Below are positions 1-8,503 of a DNA stretch of 64,000 bases, one piece after another (position 1 is the stretch's first letter; each line of letters starts with the position of its first letter). Below the pieces are notes generated by a model. That model was not told the origin of the DNA. It saw only the letters and a list, made by a program, of their open reading frames with translations, and did not search any database. Where the stretch lies: NCBI RefSeq assembly GCF_004117875.1, contig NZ_RAHW01000005.1, forward strand, positions 1-64,000, given 5' to 3'. Position numbers and translations under genes: made by a program. The DNA is from Geomonas oryzae (GTDB lineage: Bacteria; Desulfobacterota; Desulfuromonadia; Geobacterales; Geobacteraceae).

Positions 1-364
1 CCGGAAAATCCGATTCTAGTTTGAAACAACTGACTTACTTAAAAACCTACATTACTGTTTCGTCTACTATTTAGTTTTCAAAGACCAAGCCGCCGTTTGC
101 GACAGACTCAGCACCCTACCTGAACCGCTCCAACCTGTCAAGACTTTCTTTTCTTAAATCTTTCTCAGATTCGCCGCCGCCGCAACTTTCCTGCGGTGAC
201 TGCCGGCTCAAATATTCGGTTGAAGAGAACGTCGTTGCTGCGGAGTCCAGCTTTATAACAAAGCGCACCCGACCCGTCAACGACTTAATGAATAATTTTC
301 TCTAACAGAACAGAATAACCAGAAAGCGTTTCTTTTACTAACAGACCTCAGCTATACTCCCCCC
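1..364. other. Intergenic, no gene recognised
   Basis: No open reading frame with a plausible start or ribosome binding site is seen on either strand, and no RNA gene was recognised. The stretch is more AT-rich than the genes that follow. It presumably carries the promoter of the downstream EamA gene, but no convincing -35/-10 pair could be picked out. Confidence 0.5.
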
Positions 365-1237
365 ATGTCGAATCTAGCCTTTGCCCTTATCATCTTCTCC
401 GCCGTGATGCACGCCACCTGGAACACCCTGGTAAAAAAGAGCCGCCACAAGACCGTCTTCATCTGGTGGATGTTCATCTGTTCCATGTTCCCCTTCACCG
501 CGCTCATAACTGTGATAGACGAACCCTTCCACTGGCCGGGCCTCCACACCCTCACCATGATCGCCATCGGCTCGGTGAGCTTCGTCCTTTACCATCTCCT
601 TAACGGACGAGCCTACCGGGACGGCGACCTCTCGATCATCTACCCTCTCTCACAGACCTCGATGGTCTACGTTCCTATCTGGGGGGTGCTACTATTAGGC
701 GAGCGTCTTTCCCTTACCGGGGTCTCCGGCATACTGCTTGTCATCTTCGGCACCTTCTGCGTCCAGATGCGCGAAGTATCGTTCTCCGAGATAGCGCGCC
801 CCTTTCGAGACCTCCGGAGCACCTCGGTACGGGCCGCACTGCTTGCCGGCTTCATCTATTCCATAGGCTCCATCGCGGAAAAAACCGGCGTCCGCGACTA
901 CCCGCCCGTTTTCTTCACCTACTTCCTCGTCATCGCCATGCTCACACTTATGTCGATGAACCTTTGCCGTCCCAAGTACCGCGACCTGGTAGCCGAAGAG
1001 TGGCGGGCCAACTGGCGCCTAATCCTCTGGAGCGGCCCGACGGTCATGCTATCCTTCCTTACGTTCCGCTACGGGCTCAACATGGCGCGCGTCGGGTACG
1101 CCGTTCCGGTGCGGCAGGTGAGTATCATGGTGGGTGTTCTTATCGGGATCTTCTTCCTGAAGGAATCTTTCGGCAGGATGCGCCTTGTGTCGGCCGCACT
1201 CATAGTAGCCGGCGCAGCTCTCATACGCTTCGGCTAA
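365..1237 (+). CDS. EamA/DMT-family transporter
   Basis: A 290-residue integral membrane protein of the drug/metabolite transporter superfamily, probably an exporter of small metabolites in the inner membrane. It shows the usual two-fold repeat of about five hydrophobic helices each, with the EamA signature near the N-terminus (HATWNTLVKKS, residues 17-27) and a second repeat beginning around residue 155. Length is normal for the family. The ATG at 365 lacks a strong Shine-Dalgarno, so the exact start is less certain than the identity. The substrate cannot be read from sequence. It is transcribed away from its neighbour, which is convergent. Confidence 0.88.
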   Translation: MSNLAFALIIFSAVMHATWNTLVKKSRHKTVFIWWMFICSMFPFTALITVIDEPFHWPGLHTLTMIAIGSVSFVLYHLLNGRAYRDGDLSIIYPLSQTSMVYVPIWGVLLLGERLSLTGVSGILLVIFGTFCVQMREVSFSEIARPFRDLRSTSVRAALLAGFIYSIGSIAEKTGVRDYPPVFFTYFLVIAMLTLMSMNLCRPKYRDLVAEEWRANWRLILWSGPTVMLSFLTFRYGLNMARVGYAVPVRQVSIMVGVLIGIFFLKESFGRMRLVSAALIVAGAALIRFG

Positions 1238-1255
1238 AGCGTAGGGGTAAGACAT

Positions 1256-1287
1256 AAAAAGGCCCGCAGCCTATACGACCGCGGGCC
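1256..1287 (-). terminator. Intrinsic terminator after the YtxH gene
   Basis: On the minus strand GGCCCGC and GCGGGCC pair around a 13-nt loop and are followed by TTTTT. It lies just beyond the stop of the YtxH gene and also faces the end of the EamA gene. Confidence 0.75.
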
Positions 1288-1311
1288 CCTCAACCGACGA
1301 GACGCACTCCT

Positions 1312-1566
1312 TTACCGCAGGTGCATCATCTTGCTTGCCTTGCCGCTCATGCTGGCCATGGTATCGGCCAGATCTTCCATACGACCGGAGAGGTCGCGCA
1401 TCAACCTGTCGCTCCTGTCGCCGACCGTCCTCCCCATCTTGATCATTTTCTTCCTGCTTTTGGCACCGGAGCAGGGAGCGAACAGCAGACCAAGACCTGC
1501 ACCAAGCATCCCGCCGCCCAAAAGCATCATGAGGCCATTGATCGGTCTTTTCATCCTTTCGTTCAT
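1312..1566 (-). CDS. YtxH-domain small membrane protein
   Basis: An 84-residue protein with one glycine-rich hydrophobic segment (residues 11-30, pattern GGGMLGAGLGLLFAP) followed by a basic, helical, cytoplasm-facing tail. That is the layout of YtxH/general-stress small membrane proteins. The start is supported by AAGGAGG eight bases before the ATG. It stands alone with its own terminator. The cellular role of the family is poorly known; a link to envelope stress is only an inference from homologues. Confidence 0.75.
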   Translation of the reverse strand: MNERMKRPINGLMMLLGGGMLGAGLGLLFAPCSGAKSRKKMIKMGRTVGDRSDRLMRDLSGRMEDLADTMASMSGKASKMMHLR

Positions 1567-1805
1567 GATAGCGCCTCCTTTTAGACGATATCTACTGATG
1601 TCTCATTTTACCGCCGATCAAAAAAGGAAGTCCACCGGGAAATCGTCTACAGAACAACAAGAAGACTCGACTATAGCGAATACATCTACCGATTGTTGTA
1701 TTCAGCATGGACAGCAAATACCTTTGGTGCTAAGTAAAAATACCAGGTTGATATTGCGCCTGTTAGCTGTATGTTTACGACATGTCTTGAACAAGGAGAG
1801 TCGCC

Positions 1806-2021
1806 ATGCTACTGGAACGACTGGTTGAAAAGGCGAAAGAGGAACCCGAGTACGACTGGGACTCGTATTACAAGTGGTTCTTCAGTGAACAGGCGGGCCA
1901 GGAAGTGACCGGGTACACCTTCTGGGAATGCAAGAACTGCCTTACCGTCAACGTCCTGCTCCTCCCCGCACGCTACGGCAAATGCCGCTGCTGCTCACTG
2001 CTCCATCTCCCCTCCTCCTGA
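1806..2021 (+). CDS. Small Cys-rich hypothetical protein
   Basis: A 71-residue soluble protein. The ATG at 1806 follows a good Shine-Dalgarno (AAGGAGAG). The first half is acidic and aromatic (EPEYDWDSYYKWFF); the second half has four cysteines in two pairs (CKNC about residues 42-45 and CRCC about 65-68), which resembles a small zinc ribbon. No family is recognised. It is converging on the MocR gene with only 35 bp between them and has no obvious operon partner. Confidence 0.65.
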   Translation: MLLERLVEKAKEEPEYDWDSYYKWFFSEQAGQEVTGYTFWECKNCLTVNVLLLPARYGKCRCCSLLHLPSS

Positions 2022-2056
2022 TTCCCTTTCTAAAGCAGCGCCGCCACGCCCAACAA

Positions 2057-3502
2057 TCATAAAGGCTGCAACATCTCCTTGACCAGCGCGCCAAGCGTCT
2101 CGATGCCGCGCTCCGCCTTGTCGTCCCAAAACGCCGTGGAAACCCGCATGTAGTTCCGGTACTTCCCGGAGAGCGAGAAGATCGAGCCCGGGGTGATGCT
2201 GATGCCGCGCTCCAGCGCGCGATGGAAGAGCTGCACCGAGTCGATCTCCTCGGGCATCTCGACCCAAAGCATGAAGCTGCCGCCGGGACGCGTCATGCGG
2301 GTTCCCTCGGGAAAGTGTCGCACGATGGCATCGGTCATCTGCGAGAGATTTTTCGCGTAGACCCGGCGGATCGCGCGCAGGTGATGGTCGTATCCCCCGT
2401 TGGCGAGAAACTCGGCGATGGCCAACTGGGTCGGCGACGCGGTGGCGAGGTTGCTCATCATCTTGAGCCGCTCCATCTCGGCCTGATACCTGCCGCCGAT
2501 GGCCCACCCGACGCGGTATCCCGGGGCGAGGGTCTTCGAGAAGGAAGAGCAGTAGATGACGAGCCCCTTGTGATCGAAGGCCTTCGCCGCGACCGGGCGC
2601 TGGTCGGTGAAGCAGAGGTCACCGTAGATATCGTCCTCGATGAGCGGGATCTCGTGCCGGGCCAGCAGCTGCACCAGCTCGCGCTTGCGCTCGTCGGGCA
2701 TCAGGGTCCCCAGCGGATTGCTGAAGTTGGGGATGACGAGACAGGCGCTCACCTTGTTGTGCTCGATGGCGTAACTTAGCGCCTCGATGCTGATCCCCTC
2801 CTTCGGCGTCGACGGGATCTCCAGGGCCTTCAACCCCATCTCGGCGATGAGTTGCAGGAAGTTGAAATAGAAAGGGGACTCGACGGCGATGGTGTCGCCG
2901 GGCTTGCAGGTGGCGTGCAGGGCGAGCTGCACCGCCTCGACGCACCCGGAGGTGACGAGCACCTCGTCCGGGCGTACCCCGACGCCGTAGATGAGGGAAC
3001 GCTTGGCGATCTGGGTGCGCAGCCGTTCACTTCCCGGGGGCATGAAATAGGAGATGCTCTGGGCTCCGAAGCGCCTGAGCTCGGCAGCCATGATGCGGCT
3101 TAACTTGTCCACCGGGAGATGCTGCGGGTTCGGGATGGCGCTCGCCAGGGGGAGGAGCTCCGGGTTCATCATGTTGCGGATCACCAACTGACAGAGGTCG
3201 CTGAAGGTGACCGCGGTGGCGCGGAAGCGCTGGTTGCTGGCAACCGGTTCCCCGGTGATCTCCGGCACCTTCGGACAGACGTAGTAGCCCGACTGCGGGC
3301 GCGCCTGGATCACCCTGCGATCCTCGAGCACCGCATACGCCTGCATCACCGTGTTGATGCTCACGTTGAGCTTCGAGCTCAACTGCCTGATCGAGGGGAG
3401 CCTTTCTCCGACCCGATAGGTCCCGCCATCGATGAGCGACACGATCTCGCTTCCCACCCGCTCGTACAACGGCCTGCAGTCCGACGCCATCTCCAGGGCC
3501 AT
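2057..3502 (-). CDS. MocR-type GntR regulator with aminotransferase domain
   Basis: A 481-residue MocR/PdxR-type regulator. An N-terminal GntR winged helix (residues about 8-78, with RVGERLPSIRQLSSKLNVS) is fused to a fold-type I aminotransferase domain. PLP-binding features include the lysine region SSFSKTLAPGYRVGW near residue 325. Length is standard. Such proteins bind PLP and regulate genes for vitamin B6, GABA, taurine or amino-acid metabolism, though some act as aminotransferases. No candidate target is adjacent except the EamA exporter 0.8 kb away, a pairing often seen in bacteria. The 400-bp upstream region is shared with the divergent response regulator. Confidence 0.87.
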   Translation of the reverse strand: MALEMASDCRPLYERVGSEIVSLIDGGTYRVGERLPSIRQLSSKLNVSINTVMQAYAVLEDRRVIQARPQSGYYVCPKVPEITGEPVASNQRFRATAVTFSDLCQLVIRNMMNPELLPLASAIPNPQHLPVDKLSRIMAAELRRFGAQSISYFMPPGSERLRTQIAKRSLIYGVGVRPDEVLVTSGCVEAVQLALHATCKPGDTIAVESPFYFNFLQLIAEMGLKALEIPSTPKEGISIEALSYAIEHNKVSACLVIPNFSNPLGTLMPDERKRELVQLLARHEIPLIEDDIYGDLCFTDQRPVAAKAFDHKGLVIYCSSFSKTLAPGYRVGWAIGGRYQAEMERLKMMSNLATASPTQLAIAEFLANGGYDHHLRAIRRVYAKNLSQMTDAIVRHFPEGTRMTRPGGSFMLWVEMPEEIDSVQLFHRALERGISITPGSIFSLSGKYRNYMRVSTAFWDDKAERGIETLGALVKEMLQPL

Positions 3503-3899
3503 ACCGCCTCCGATCCGCGCCTAATAATGACGCGGGTAGTTGCCAACCAGTTGAAGTCTCACGGCAAACTCTACCGCAATACCGTCCTCACCCACAGTCA
3601 CAGTTACACTCATTTCGGATGGGTACAGTCATCATAGGCAACAACTGTCACCATTACAATCGTGAATTATCGCATCAGTTCCAAAGAACCCACTCATAGT
3701 CCGCGAAAGCCGTCCTTTCCCCTCGCTCAATGTCACAAAACGAGGTCGGATCGGTAACCTGATTGAAACATTGCGTTGCTATCCTCCCGGCCATCGAACA
3801 CCTAACCGGGAAGAAAAGGAGAAACGACGTCATGTTGCAAATGGTTACAAGACGCCCCGCCGCACCCAGCCGAATAATCCGGATGCCGGAGTAGCAACG
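3503..3899. other. Divergent intergenic region
   Basis: A 397-bp gap between the divergent MocR regulator and the PhoB-like gene. An open frame continues upstream of the response regulator to 3771, but its translation is unlike any receiver N-terminus, so it is treated as non-coding. No clear Pho box or sigma-70 hexamer pair could be assigned by eye. Confidence 0.45.
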
Positions 3900-4577
3900 A
3901 TGCAGAAGATACTGATCATAGAAGATGAAAAGGACTTGGCCGAACTGATCGCCTTCAACCTGGAGCGGGAAGGGTTCCGTGCGGTGACCGTCCACGACGG
4001 GCTTACCGGGCTGGACCAGGCATCACGGATCAAACCGGACCTGGTCATCCTCGACCTGATGCTTCCCGGGCTTTTGGGTACCGAGGTCTGCAAGACCATG
4101 AAGAGAAACGAGAAGACCGCCGCCATCCCGGTGCTCATGCTGACCGCGAAGGGTGAGGAGATCGACAAGGTGGTCGGTTTCGAGGTGGGGGCCGAGGATT
4201 ACGTGGTGAAGCCGTTCTCGACGCGGGAGCTCATACTGCGGGTCAGGGCCCTGCTAAGGCGCGCCGCGGCGCCTCCCTCCCCGGGCAGCGTCGTGAAGGT
4301 GGGGCCGCTCACCCTAGACGTGGAACGTCACTCGGTGTCGATCGACGGCGTAGAGATCTCCTTCACCAGCACGGAGTTCAAGCTTTTGCATATTCTGGTA
4401 CAGCGCCAGGGAAGGCTGCAAAGCCGCGAGGTCCTCTTGCGCGACGTTTGGGGATACGCCTTCGTCGAAGACTCGCGCACCGTCGACACGCACATAACGA
4501 GGCTGCGCGGCAAGATGGGGGCGGCCGGCGAACTGATCAGGACGGTGCGGGGTTTCGGCTACAAGATCGAGCTGTGA
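3900..4577 (+). CDS. PhoB-like OmpR-family response regulator
   Basis: A 225-residue two-component regulator with a receiver domain (residues 1-115; acidic pocket EDEKD at the start, phospho-acceptor Asp in VILDLMLPG near 52, Lys in VVKPFS near 102) and an OmpR/PhoB winged helix (about 128-223, ending in TVRGFGYKIEL). The ATG at 3900 was chosen because the receiver fold starts there; earlier codons code an unrelated basic stretch. It is followed after 95 bp by pstS, so a role in phosphate starvation control is likely. No PhoR kinase is next to it, and the hybrid kinase 11 kb away is not an obvious partner. Confidence 0.88.
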   Translation: MQKILIIEDEKDLAELIAFNLEREGFRAVTVHDGLTGLDQASRIKPDLVILDLMLPGLLGTEVCKTMKRNEKTAAIPVLMLTAKGEEIDKVVGFEVGAEDYVVKPFSTRELILRVRALLRRAAAPPSPGSVVKVGPLTLDVERHSVSIDGVEISFTSTEFKLLHILVQRQGRLQSREVLLRDVWGYAFVEDSRTVDTHITRLRGKMGAAGELIRTVRGFGYKIEL

Positions 4578-4672
4578 AAGTTAACGGGAACGTACCGACC
4601 CTGTAACAGAAACGCCACAACGCTTCATTATCATTGCGACCATTGAGAAACACACAAACAGGAGGAACATCG

Positions 4673-5701
4673 ATGCTACACCGAATCAAAAAAGCCGTCA
4701 TGACGCTGGCACTCATCGCCGCAGTCGCCTGCGCCGGTCAGGCAAACGCCGAAACCCTCATCAACGGCGCCGGAGCGACCTTCCCCTACCCCCTCTACTC
4801 CAAGTGGTTCACCGAGTACGCCAAGGTGGACAAGGGGGTCAAGTTCAACTACCAGTCCATCGGGTCCGGCGGCGGCATCAAGCAGATCACCGCGCAGACC
4901 GTAGACTTCGGTGCGAGCGACAAGTTCCTCTCCGACGACGAGCTCAAGGCGGCCCCGGGCAAGCTGATCCATATCCCGACCGTCATGGGCGCCGTCGTCG
5001 TCACCTACAACGTGCCGGGCGTCGGCACCGGTCTTAAGTTGAATTCCGAGGATCTCGCCAACATCTACCTCGGCAAGATCACCATGTGGAACGACCCCAA
5101 AATCGCCGACGACAACAAGGGAGTGCACCTCCCGGCGAAGCCGATCATCGTCGTGCACCGCTCCGACGGGTCCGGCACCACCAGCATCTTCACCGACTAC
5201 CTCACCGGCGTGAACGGAGAGTGGGCCCAGAAGGTCGGCAAGGGGGCCGCGGTCAAGTGGCCGGTGGGTCTTGGCGGCAAGGGTAACGAGGGGGTGGCGG
5301 GACAGGTTAAGACCACGCCGTACTCCATCGGCTACGTCGAGCTTGCCTACGCCTTCGAAAACAAGCTCCCGTACGCATCCTTGAAGAACAAGGCGGGCGT
5401 CTTCGTGGAGCCGTCGATCAAATCCACCAGCGCTGCTGCCGCAGCGGCCGTTAAGCACATGCCGGCCGACTACCGCATCTCGCTCGTGAACCAGCCGGGC
5501 AGGGACGCCTACCCGGTGGTCGGTTTCACATGGCTTCTCGTCTACGAAAATCAGAAGGACGCGGCCAAAGGTAAACACCTGGTCGAGTTCCTGAACTGGG
5601 CCATGACCAAGGGACAGAAGATGGCCGCTCCGATGCTCTACGCACCGCTGCCGGACAGCGTGGTTAAGATGGTGCAGAAGACCATCAAGACGATCAAATA
5701 G
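4673..5701 (+). CDS. pstS: Phosphate ABC transporter substrate-binding protein PstS
   Basis: A periplasmic phosphate-binding protein of 342 residues that feeds the PstCAB importer. A signal peptide (about residues 1-26, ending AGQANA) precedes the mature start ETLINGAGATFPYPLYSKW, which is diagnostic for PstS. The ligand-loop motif HRSDGSGTT is present near residue 160. The ATG at 4673 has AGGAGG upstream. It follows the PhoB-like gene in the same direction and ends at a strong terminator, so the pstCAB-phoU genes must lie elsewhere. The 95-bp leader is the place to look for a Pho box. Confidence 0.95.
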   Translation: MLHRIKKAVMTLALIAAVACAGQANAETLINGAGATFPYPLYSKWFTEYAKVDKGVKFNYQSIGSGGGIKQITAQTVDFGASDKFLSDDELKAAPGKLIHIPTVMGAVVVTYNVPGVGTGLKLNSEDLANIYLGKITMWNDPKIADDNKGVHLPAKPIIVVHRSDGSGTTSIFTDYLTGVNGEWAQKVGKGAAVKWPVGLGGKGNEGVAGQVKTTPYSIGYVELAYAFENKLPYASLKNKAGVFVEPSIKSTSAAAAAAVKHMPADYRISLVNQPGRDAYPVVGFTWLLVYENQKDAAKGKHLVEFLNWAMTKGQKMAAPMLYAPLPDSVVKMVQKTIKTIK

Positions 5702-5728
5702 AGCGATGCCTGAAGATGGCAACGCACG

Positions 5729-5763
5729 GGGCACCGGTGTCACACCGGTGCCCTCTTTTTTTC
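5729..5763 (+). terminator. Terminator after pstS
   Basis: An 11-bp perfect stem (GGGCACCGGTG with CACCGGTGCCC) closes a 3-nt loop and is followed by CTTTTTTTT. It lies 27 bp after the pstS stop. Confidence 0.92.
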
Positions 5764-6032
5764 CTGATTAGCTGCGCATGCCAACAATCACACCTCCCCC
5801 CGGAGGGGGGAGGCCGGGAGGGGGGAAGTTGTTGTGAGCCGCTGCGCCCCCCTCCCTGTCCCTCCCCCTTCGGGGGCGGGGACGCAACGGCAAGTCACCT
5901 TGCCAAATCCTTAAGGGGACAGGCACCTGTCGGAGCCAGTCCCCTCCGTGACGCCAGTTTCCTCTTGGTCCCGCTCCTGACAACTGTTAATGTTGGGCGC
6001 GTGAAGACCAAACCATGGAGGGTGAAGCGACC
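5764..6032. repeat. GC-rich palindromic intergenic repeat
   Basis: The gap between pstS and the glycosyltransferase is filled with C-run/G-run palindromes (for example CCTCCCCCC facing GGAGGGGGGAGG near 5800, and CCCCCTTCGGGGG near 5866) and a second loose hairpin around 5915-5950. It resembles the dispersed GC-rich repeats at 19.6, 21.3 and 28.6 kb. No gene is seen. Confidence 0.5.
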
Positions 6033-7052
6033 ATGAACGCTGCCATGAACACGCCTGCCGTATCGATCCTCATGCCGGTGCGAAACGAGGAGAAGCACCT
6101 CCCCGCGGCGCTCGCTTCGCTGTCGGCCCAGAGCTTCAAGGATTGGGAACTGGTGGCGGTGGATGACGGCTCGAAGGACGCCACCCCGGAAATCCTGGCC
6201 CGGGCGGCCGCTGCGGATGCGCGCATCCGGGTGCTGCAAACCGGAGGGCTTGGCCTCGTCCCGGCACTGAACCTGGGGCTTGCCGCCTGCCGGGCCGATC
6301 TGATCGCACGCATGGACGGCGACGACGTCTGCCACCCCGCGCGGCTCGCGGCGCAGGTAGCCTACCTCTCCGACCACGAAGAGACGGGACTTCTCGCCTG
6401 CTCCTTCCAACACTTCCCCCGCCACCGGGTCGGCATGGGGATGAACGGCTACGAGCGGTGGCAGAACGCGCTTTTGGGACACGAGGAGATCGCCGCCGAC
6501 CTCTTCGTCGAGTCACCCTTCGTGCACCCGAGCGTCATGTTCAGAAAGGGCGAGATCGAGCGGACCGGAGGCTACCGGGACATGGGATGGCCCGAGGATT
6601 ACGATCTGTGGTTGCGCATGGCCGCGGCGGGGACCCGTTTCGCCCGGCTCCCGGAGACGCTCTTTTACTGGCGCGAACGGCCGGAGCGGACCACGCGCAC
6701 GAACCCCGCCTACACGCAGGACGCTTTCCGCCGCTGCAAGCTGCACCACCTGCTGGAGCGTTTTCTGAAGGACGAGCGGGAGGTGATCCTGGCCGGGGCG
6801 GGGCTCGAGGGGAGGGCCTGGCAGCGGCTCCTCAAGGAGGCGGGGATAGAGGTGGCTTACTGGGTCGACGTCGACCCCAGAAAGATCGGGCGCCCCCTGC
6901 ACGGCGCGCCGGTCATCGCCACGAGCGAACTTACCCGTACCGGGACGAAGCTTCTCATGACGGTGGGGGCACGCGGCGCGCGCGACGTAGTGCGGCAGAC
7001 CTCGCGGAAGGCCGGTTTTGTCGAGGGGATCAACGCCGTCTGCGTCGCGTGA
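6033..7052 (+). CDS. Family 2 glycosyltransferase with C-terminal Rossmann-like domain
   Basis: A 339-residue GT-A glycosyltransferase. Residues 1-220 contain the family-2 hallmarks: SILMPVRNEE at the N-terminus, DDGSKD, the metal/sugar-nucleotide DxD site in ARMDGDD, and the catalytic-side ED in PEDYDLW. Residues about 245-335 form an extra domain (VILAGAGLEGRAWQRLL, then a DVDP motif) that looks nucleotide-binding. It probably adds a sugar to a surface polysaccharide or lipid. The ATG at 6033 was preferred over 6015 because GGAGGGT sits nine bases upstream. It stands alone, not inside a polysaccharide cluster. Confidence 0.85.
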   Translation: MNAAMNTPAVSILMPVRNEEKHLPAALASLSAQSFKDWELVAVDDGSKDATPEILARAAAADARIRVLQTGGLGLVPALNLGLAACRADLIARMDGDDVCHPARLAAQVAYLSDHEETGLLACSFQHFPRHRVGMGMNGYERWQNALLGHEEIAADLFVESPFVHPSVMFRKGEIERTGGYRDMGWPEDYDLWLRMAAAGTRFARLPETLFYWRERPERTTRTNPAYTQDAFRRCKLHHLLERFLKDEREVILAGAGLEGRAWQRLLKEAGIEVAYWVDVDPRKIGRPLHGAPVIATSELTRTGTKLLMTVGARGARDVVRQTSRKAGFVEGINAVCVA

Positions 7053-7090
7053 GCCGTATTACCACAGACCCCGATCCGCTGCGCCGGCAG

Positions 7091-7312
7091 CTAGCCGGCA
7101 GCCTGCAGCGCCGGAACACCGAGACAGGTGAACGACTCGACGCTCCAGCGCCGGTAGCGGCAGTCGTAGCAGGAACGCTCCTCGCCGGCCACCTGCTCCT
7201 CCTCTACATCCGGAACGAAGCAGGTGCAGGCAAGCGCCGCCTGCTCCGCCAGCGACCAGGCCTCCTTGCCGTGGGCGAACTCCATGACCCCTTTCTCGTT
7301 TGCGCGCCACAT
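7091..7312 (-). CDS. Small Cys-rich protein, partner of the TiaS-like gene
   Basis: A 73-residue protein with six cysteines (CTC near residues 29-31, CYDC near 48-51 and a final FTC near 62-64), suggesting metal or Fe-S binding. Its ATG lies one base after the stop of the TiaS-like gene, so the two are surely co-transcribed and translationally coupled. I do not recognise a named family. The conserved-looking core CYDCRYRRW and the N-terminal NEKGVMEF are the best search handles. Confidence 0.6.
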   Translation of the reverse strand: MWRANEKGVMEFAHGKEAWSLAEQAALACTCFVPDVEEEQVAGEERSCYDCRYRRWSVESFTCLGVPALQAAG

Positions 7313-7313
7313 G

Positions 7314-8057
7314 CTAGTACGCCTTCAACTGCTTTCTGTGCAGGGTCTGCCAGCGCGCCCCGGTCCCCGCGGTCTGCGGCGCCCCGACGAGCAGCACCGA
7401 TTCACCTTCCAAAAGCACCGTCTTCGGCTTCTCGCCGATGGTCACCAGGTCGTCGTCGCGCAGCGCCTCGCCGGTGACGCTTCGCACCACGTCTACGAGA
7501 GGGTGCTGCATGAGCTCGTCCACCCGCAGCATCCGGTACGGCTGGCCGAAGTCGAGGAAACCCTTCAGGCGCCCGTCGTTGCCGGACATCCTGAGCCCGG
7601 CGCCGGCAAGGGCCCCGATCACCCCCTGCCCGGTGCCGCCGTGCTGGGAGAGGTGCACCCCGAGCCTTTCGGCCAGCTCGTACGCCTCGTCCATCCGCAC
7701 CACCTCGCGCTTCGCGCGCCGTCCGAAGGCGAGCAGCTCGTTGCGCGCGGTCATCCGGCCGGGAACCGCAACGCAAAGGCCGGGGTCGGAACCGGGAGCG
7801 CTCTCCCGCTCGAGGAACTCGGCTACGTGCCCGATCACCGGCTCGAGCCATACCTCGTCGATGTCGGCGTAAAAGCACATGGCGCTGTTGTGCGAGGTGT
7901 ACGGGATGTCCGGGTGCACGAAGAGCTGGTGCCGGGTGATGAAGCCGCAGCTCCCCCACCCTTTCTGCTGCAGCTCGTCCGCCACCAGGGAGGCGATTTC
8001 GCCGGTGCCCCGGCTCTCTAAGTTGTCGGTGTCGTCGATGGAAATCACGATGCGCAT
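7314..8057 (-). CDS. TiaS-like (tRNA-Ile2 agmatinylcytidine synthetase-like) protein
   Basis: A 247-residue protein that starts MRIVISIDDTDN, the DDTDN nucleotide-binding motif of the TiaS/COG1571 family. Archaeal TiaS, which conjugates agmatine to C34 of tRNA-Ile2, is about 420 residues and carries OB-fold and zinc-ribbon domains. This bacterial version keeps only the N-terminal catalytic-like part and a glycine-rich motif (HGGTGQGVIGALAGAGLR, about 140-157). It therefore may act on another substrate, since bacteria modify tRNA-Ile2 with lysidine. It is the first gene of a two-gene operon behind a structured leader. Confidence 0.65.
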   Translation of the reverse strand: MRIVISIDDTDNLESRGTGEIASLVADELQQKGWGSCGFITRHQLFVHPDIPYTSHNSAMCFYADIDEVWLEPVIGHVAEFLERESAPGSDPGLCVAVPGRMTARNELLAFGRRAKREVVRMDEAYELAERLGVHLSQHGGTGQGVIGALAGAGLRMSGNDGRLKGFLDFGQPYRMLRVDELMQHPLVDVVRSVTGEALRDDDLVTIGEKPKTVLLEGESVLLVGAPQTAGTGARWQTLHRKQLKAY

Positions 8058-8104
8058 GGTCTCTGAACCCCTTCGTTGTATTACACGCTACATAACGATA
8101 AACG

Positions 8105-8300
8105 CAAAAAAGCCCCATTCCGGATGGAAAGGGGCCCTGTACGGTCGGATACACTCCGGCCGCAGACAAGGCTCTCCTTTCCAAAAGGGAGGCACCGCCG
8201 TTTCCAGCAGTACCCGTTGGCCCGCAGCCGTGAGGAGGACCTTTTAGGCGGCGAAGCTCGGAGAGGCACAGACGAATTTGGGCAACGTCTTTAACACAGG
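8105..8300 (-). ncRNA. Structured leader with terminator (candidate Moco/Tuco-type riboswitch)
   Basis: The minus-strand leader of the TiaS-like gene folds into nested stems: CTCTCC with GGAGAG (outer), GCCGCC with GGCGGT (middle) and GGTCC with GGGCC (inner), joined by purine-rich segments such as CTAAAAGG and GGAAACGG. It is followed by an intrinsic terminator (about 8106-8136: GCCCC/GGGGC then TTTTTT) placed about 50 bases before the ATG. That arrangement is typical of a transcription-terminating riboswitch. The segment GGAAACGGCGGTGCCTCCC recalls the molybdenum/tungsten cofactor motif, but that naming rests on memory and is uncertain. Confidence 0.5.
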
Positions 8301-8352
8301 TAAAACGTATACGCCAGATAAATATGATGTGAGACGACCAAGGTTCGGGAGG

Positions 8353-8420
8353 TTACTCCTCTTTCAGCTCCTGCTCGGCCCGGGCCATGGTTTCCGGCAC
8401 CTTCTCCGGCCGGATGAAAC
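8353..8420 (-). pseudogene. Remnant of a DUF1003-protein 3' end
   Basis: On the minus strand this reads RPEKVPETMARAEQELKEE then a stop. It matches the last residues of the intact DUF1003 protein encoded at 14591-15124 (RPEKVLETMDRAEKDLKEE, stop). Nothing recognisable of the rest of the gene remains upstream. It lies just past the end of the S8 protease gene, so a duplication or deletion event brought the fragment here. Confidence 0.7.
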
Positions 8421-8503
8421 AGTACCAGGCCCGAAGCCGAGTCAACAAAGGCGCCGCGACTGCCGGCCAGCCGCGGCCCCCACTGTTCCAGCTCTTTCCC
8501 TTT

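Noticed and set aside
3771-3899. N-terminal extension of the PhoB-like protein
   Set aside because: The 43 extra residues are basic and unlike any receiver; the fold starts at the ATG 3900.
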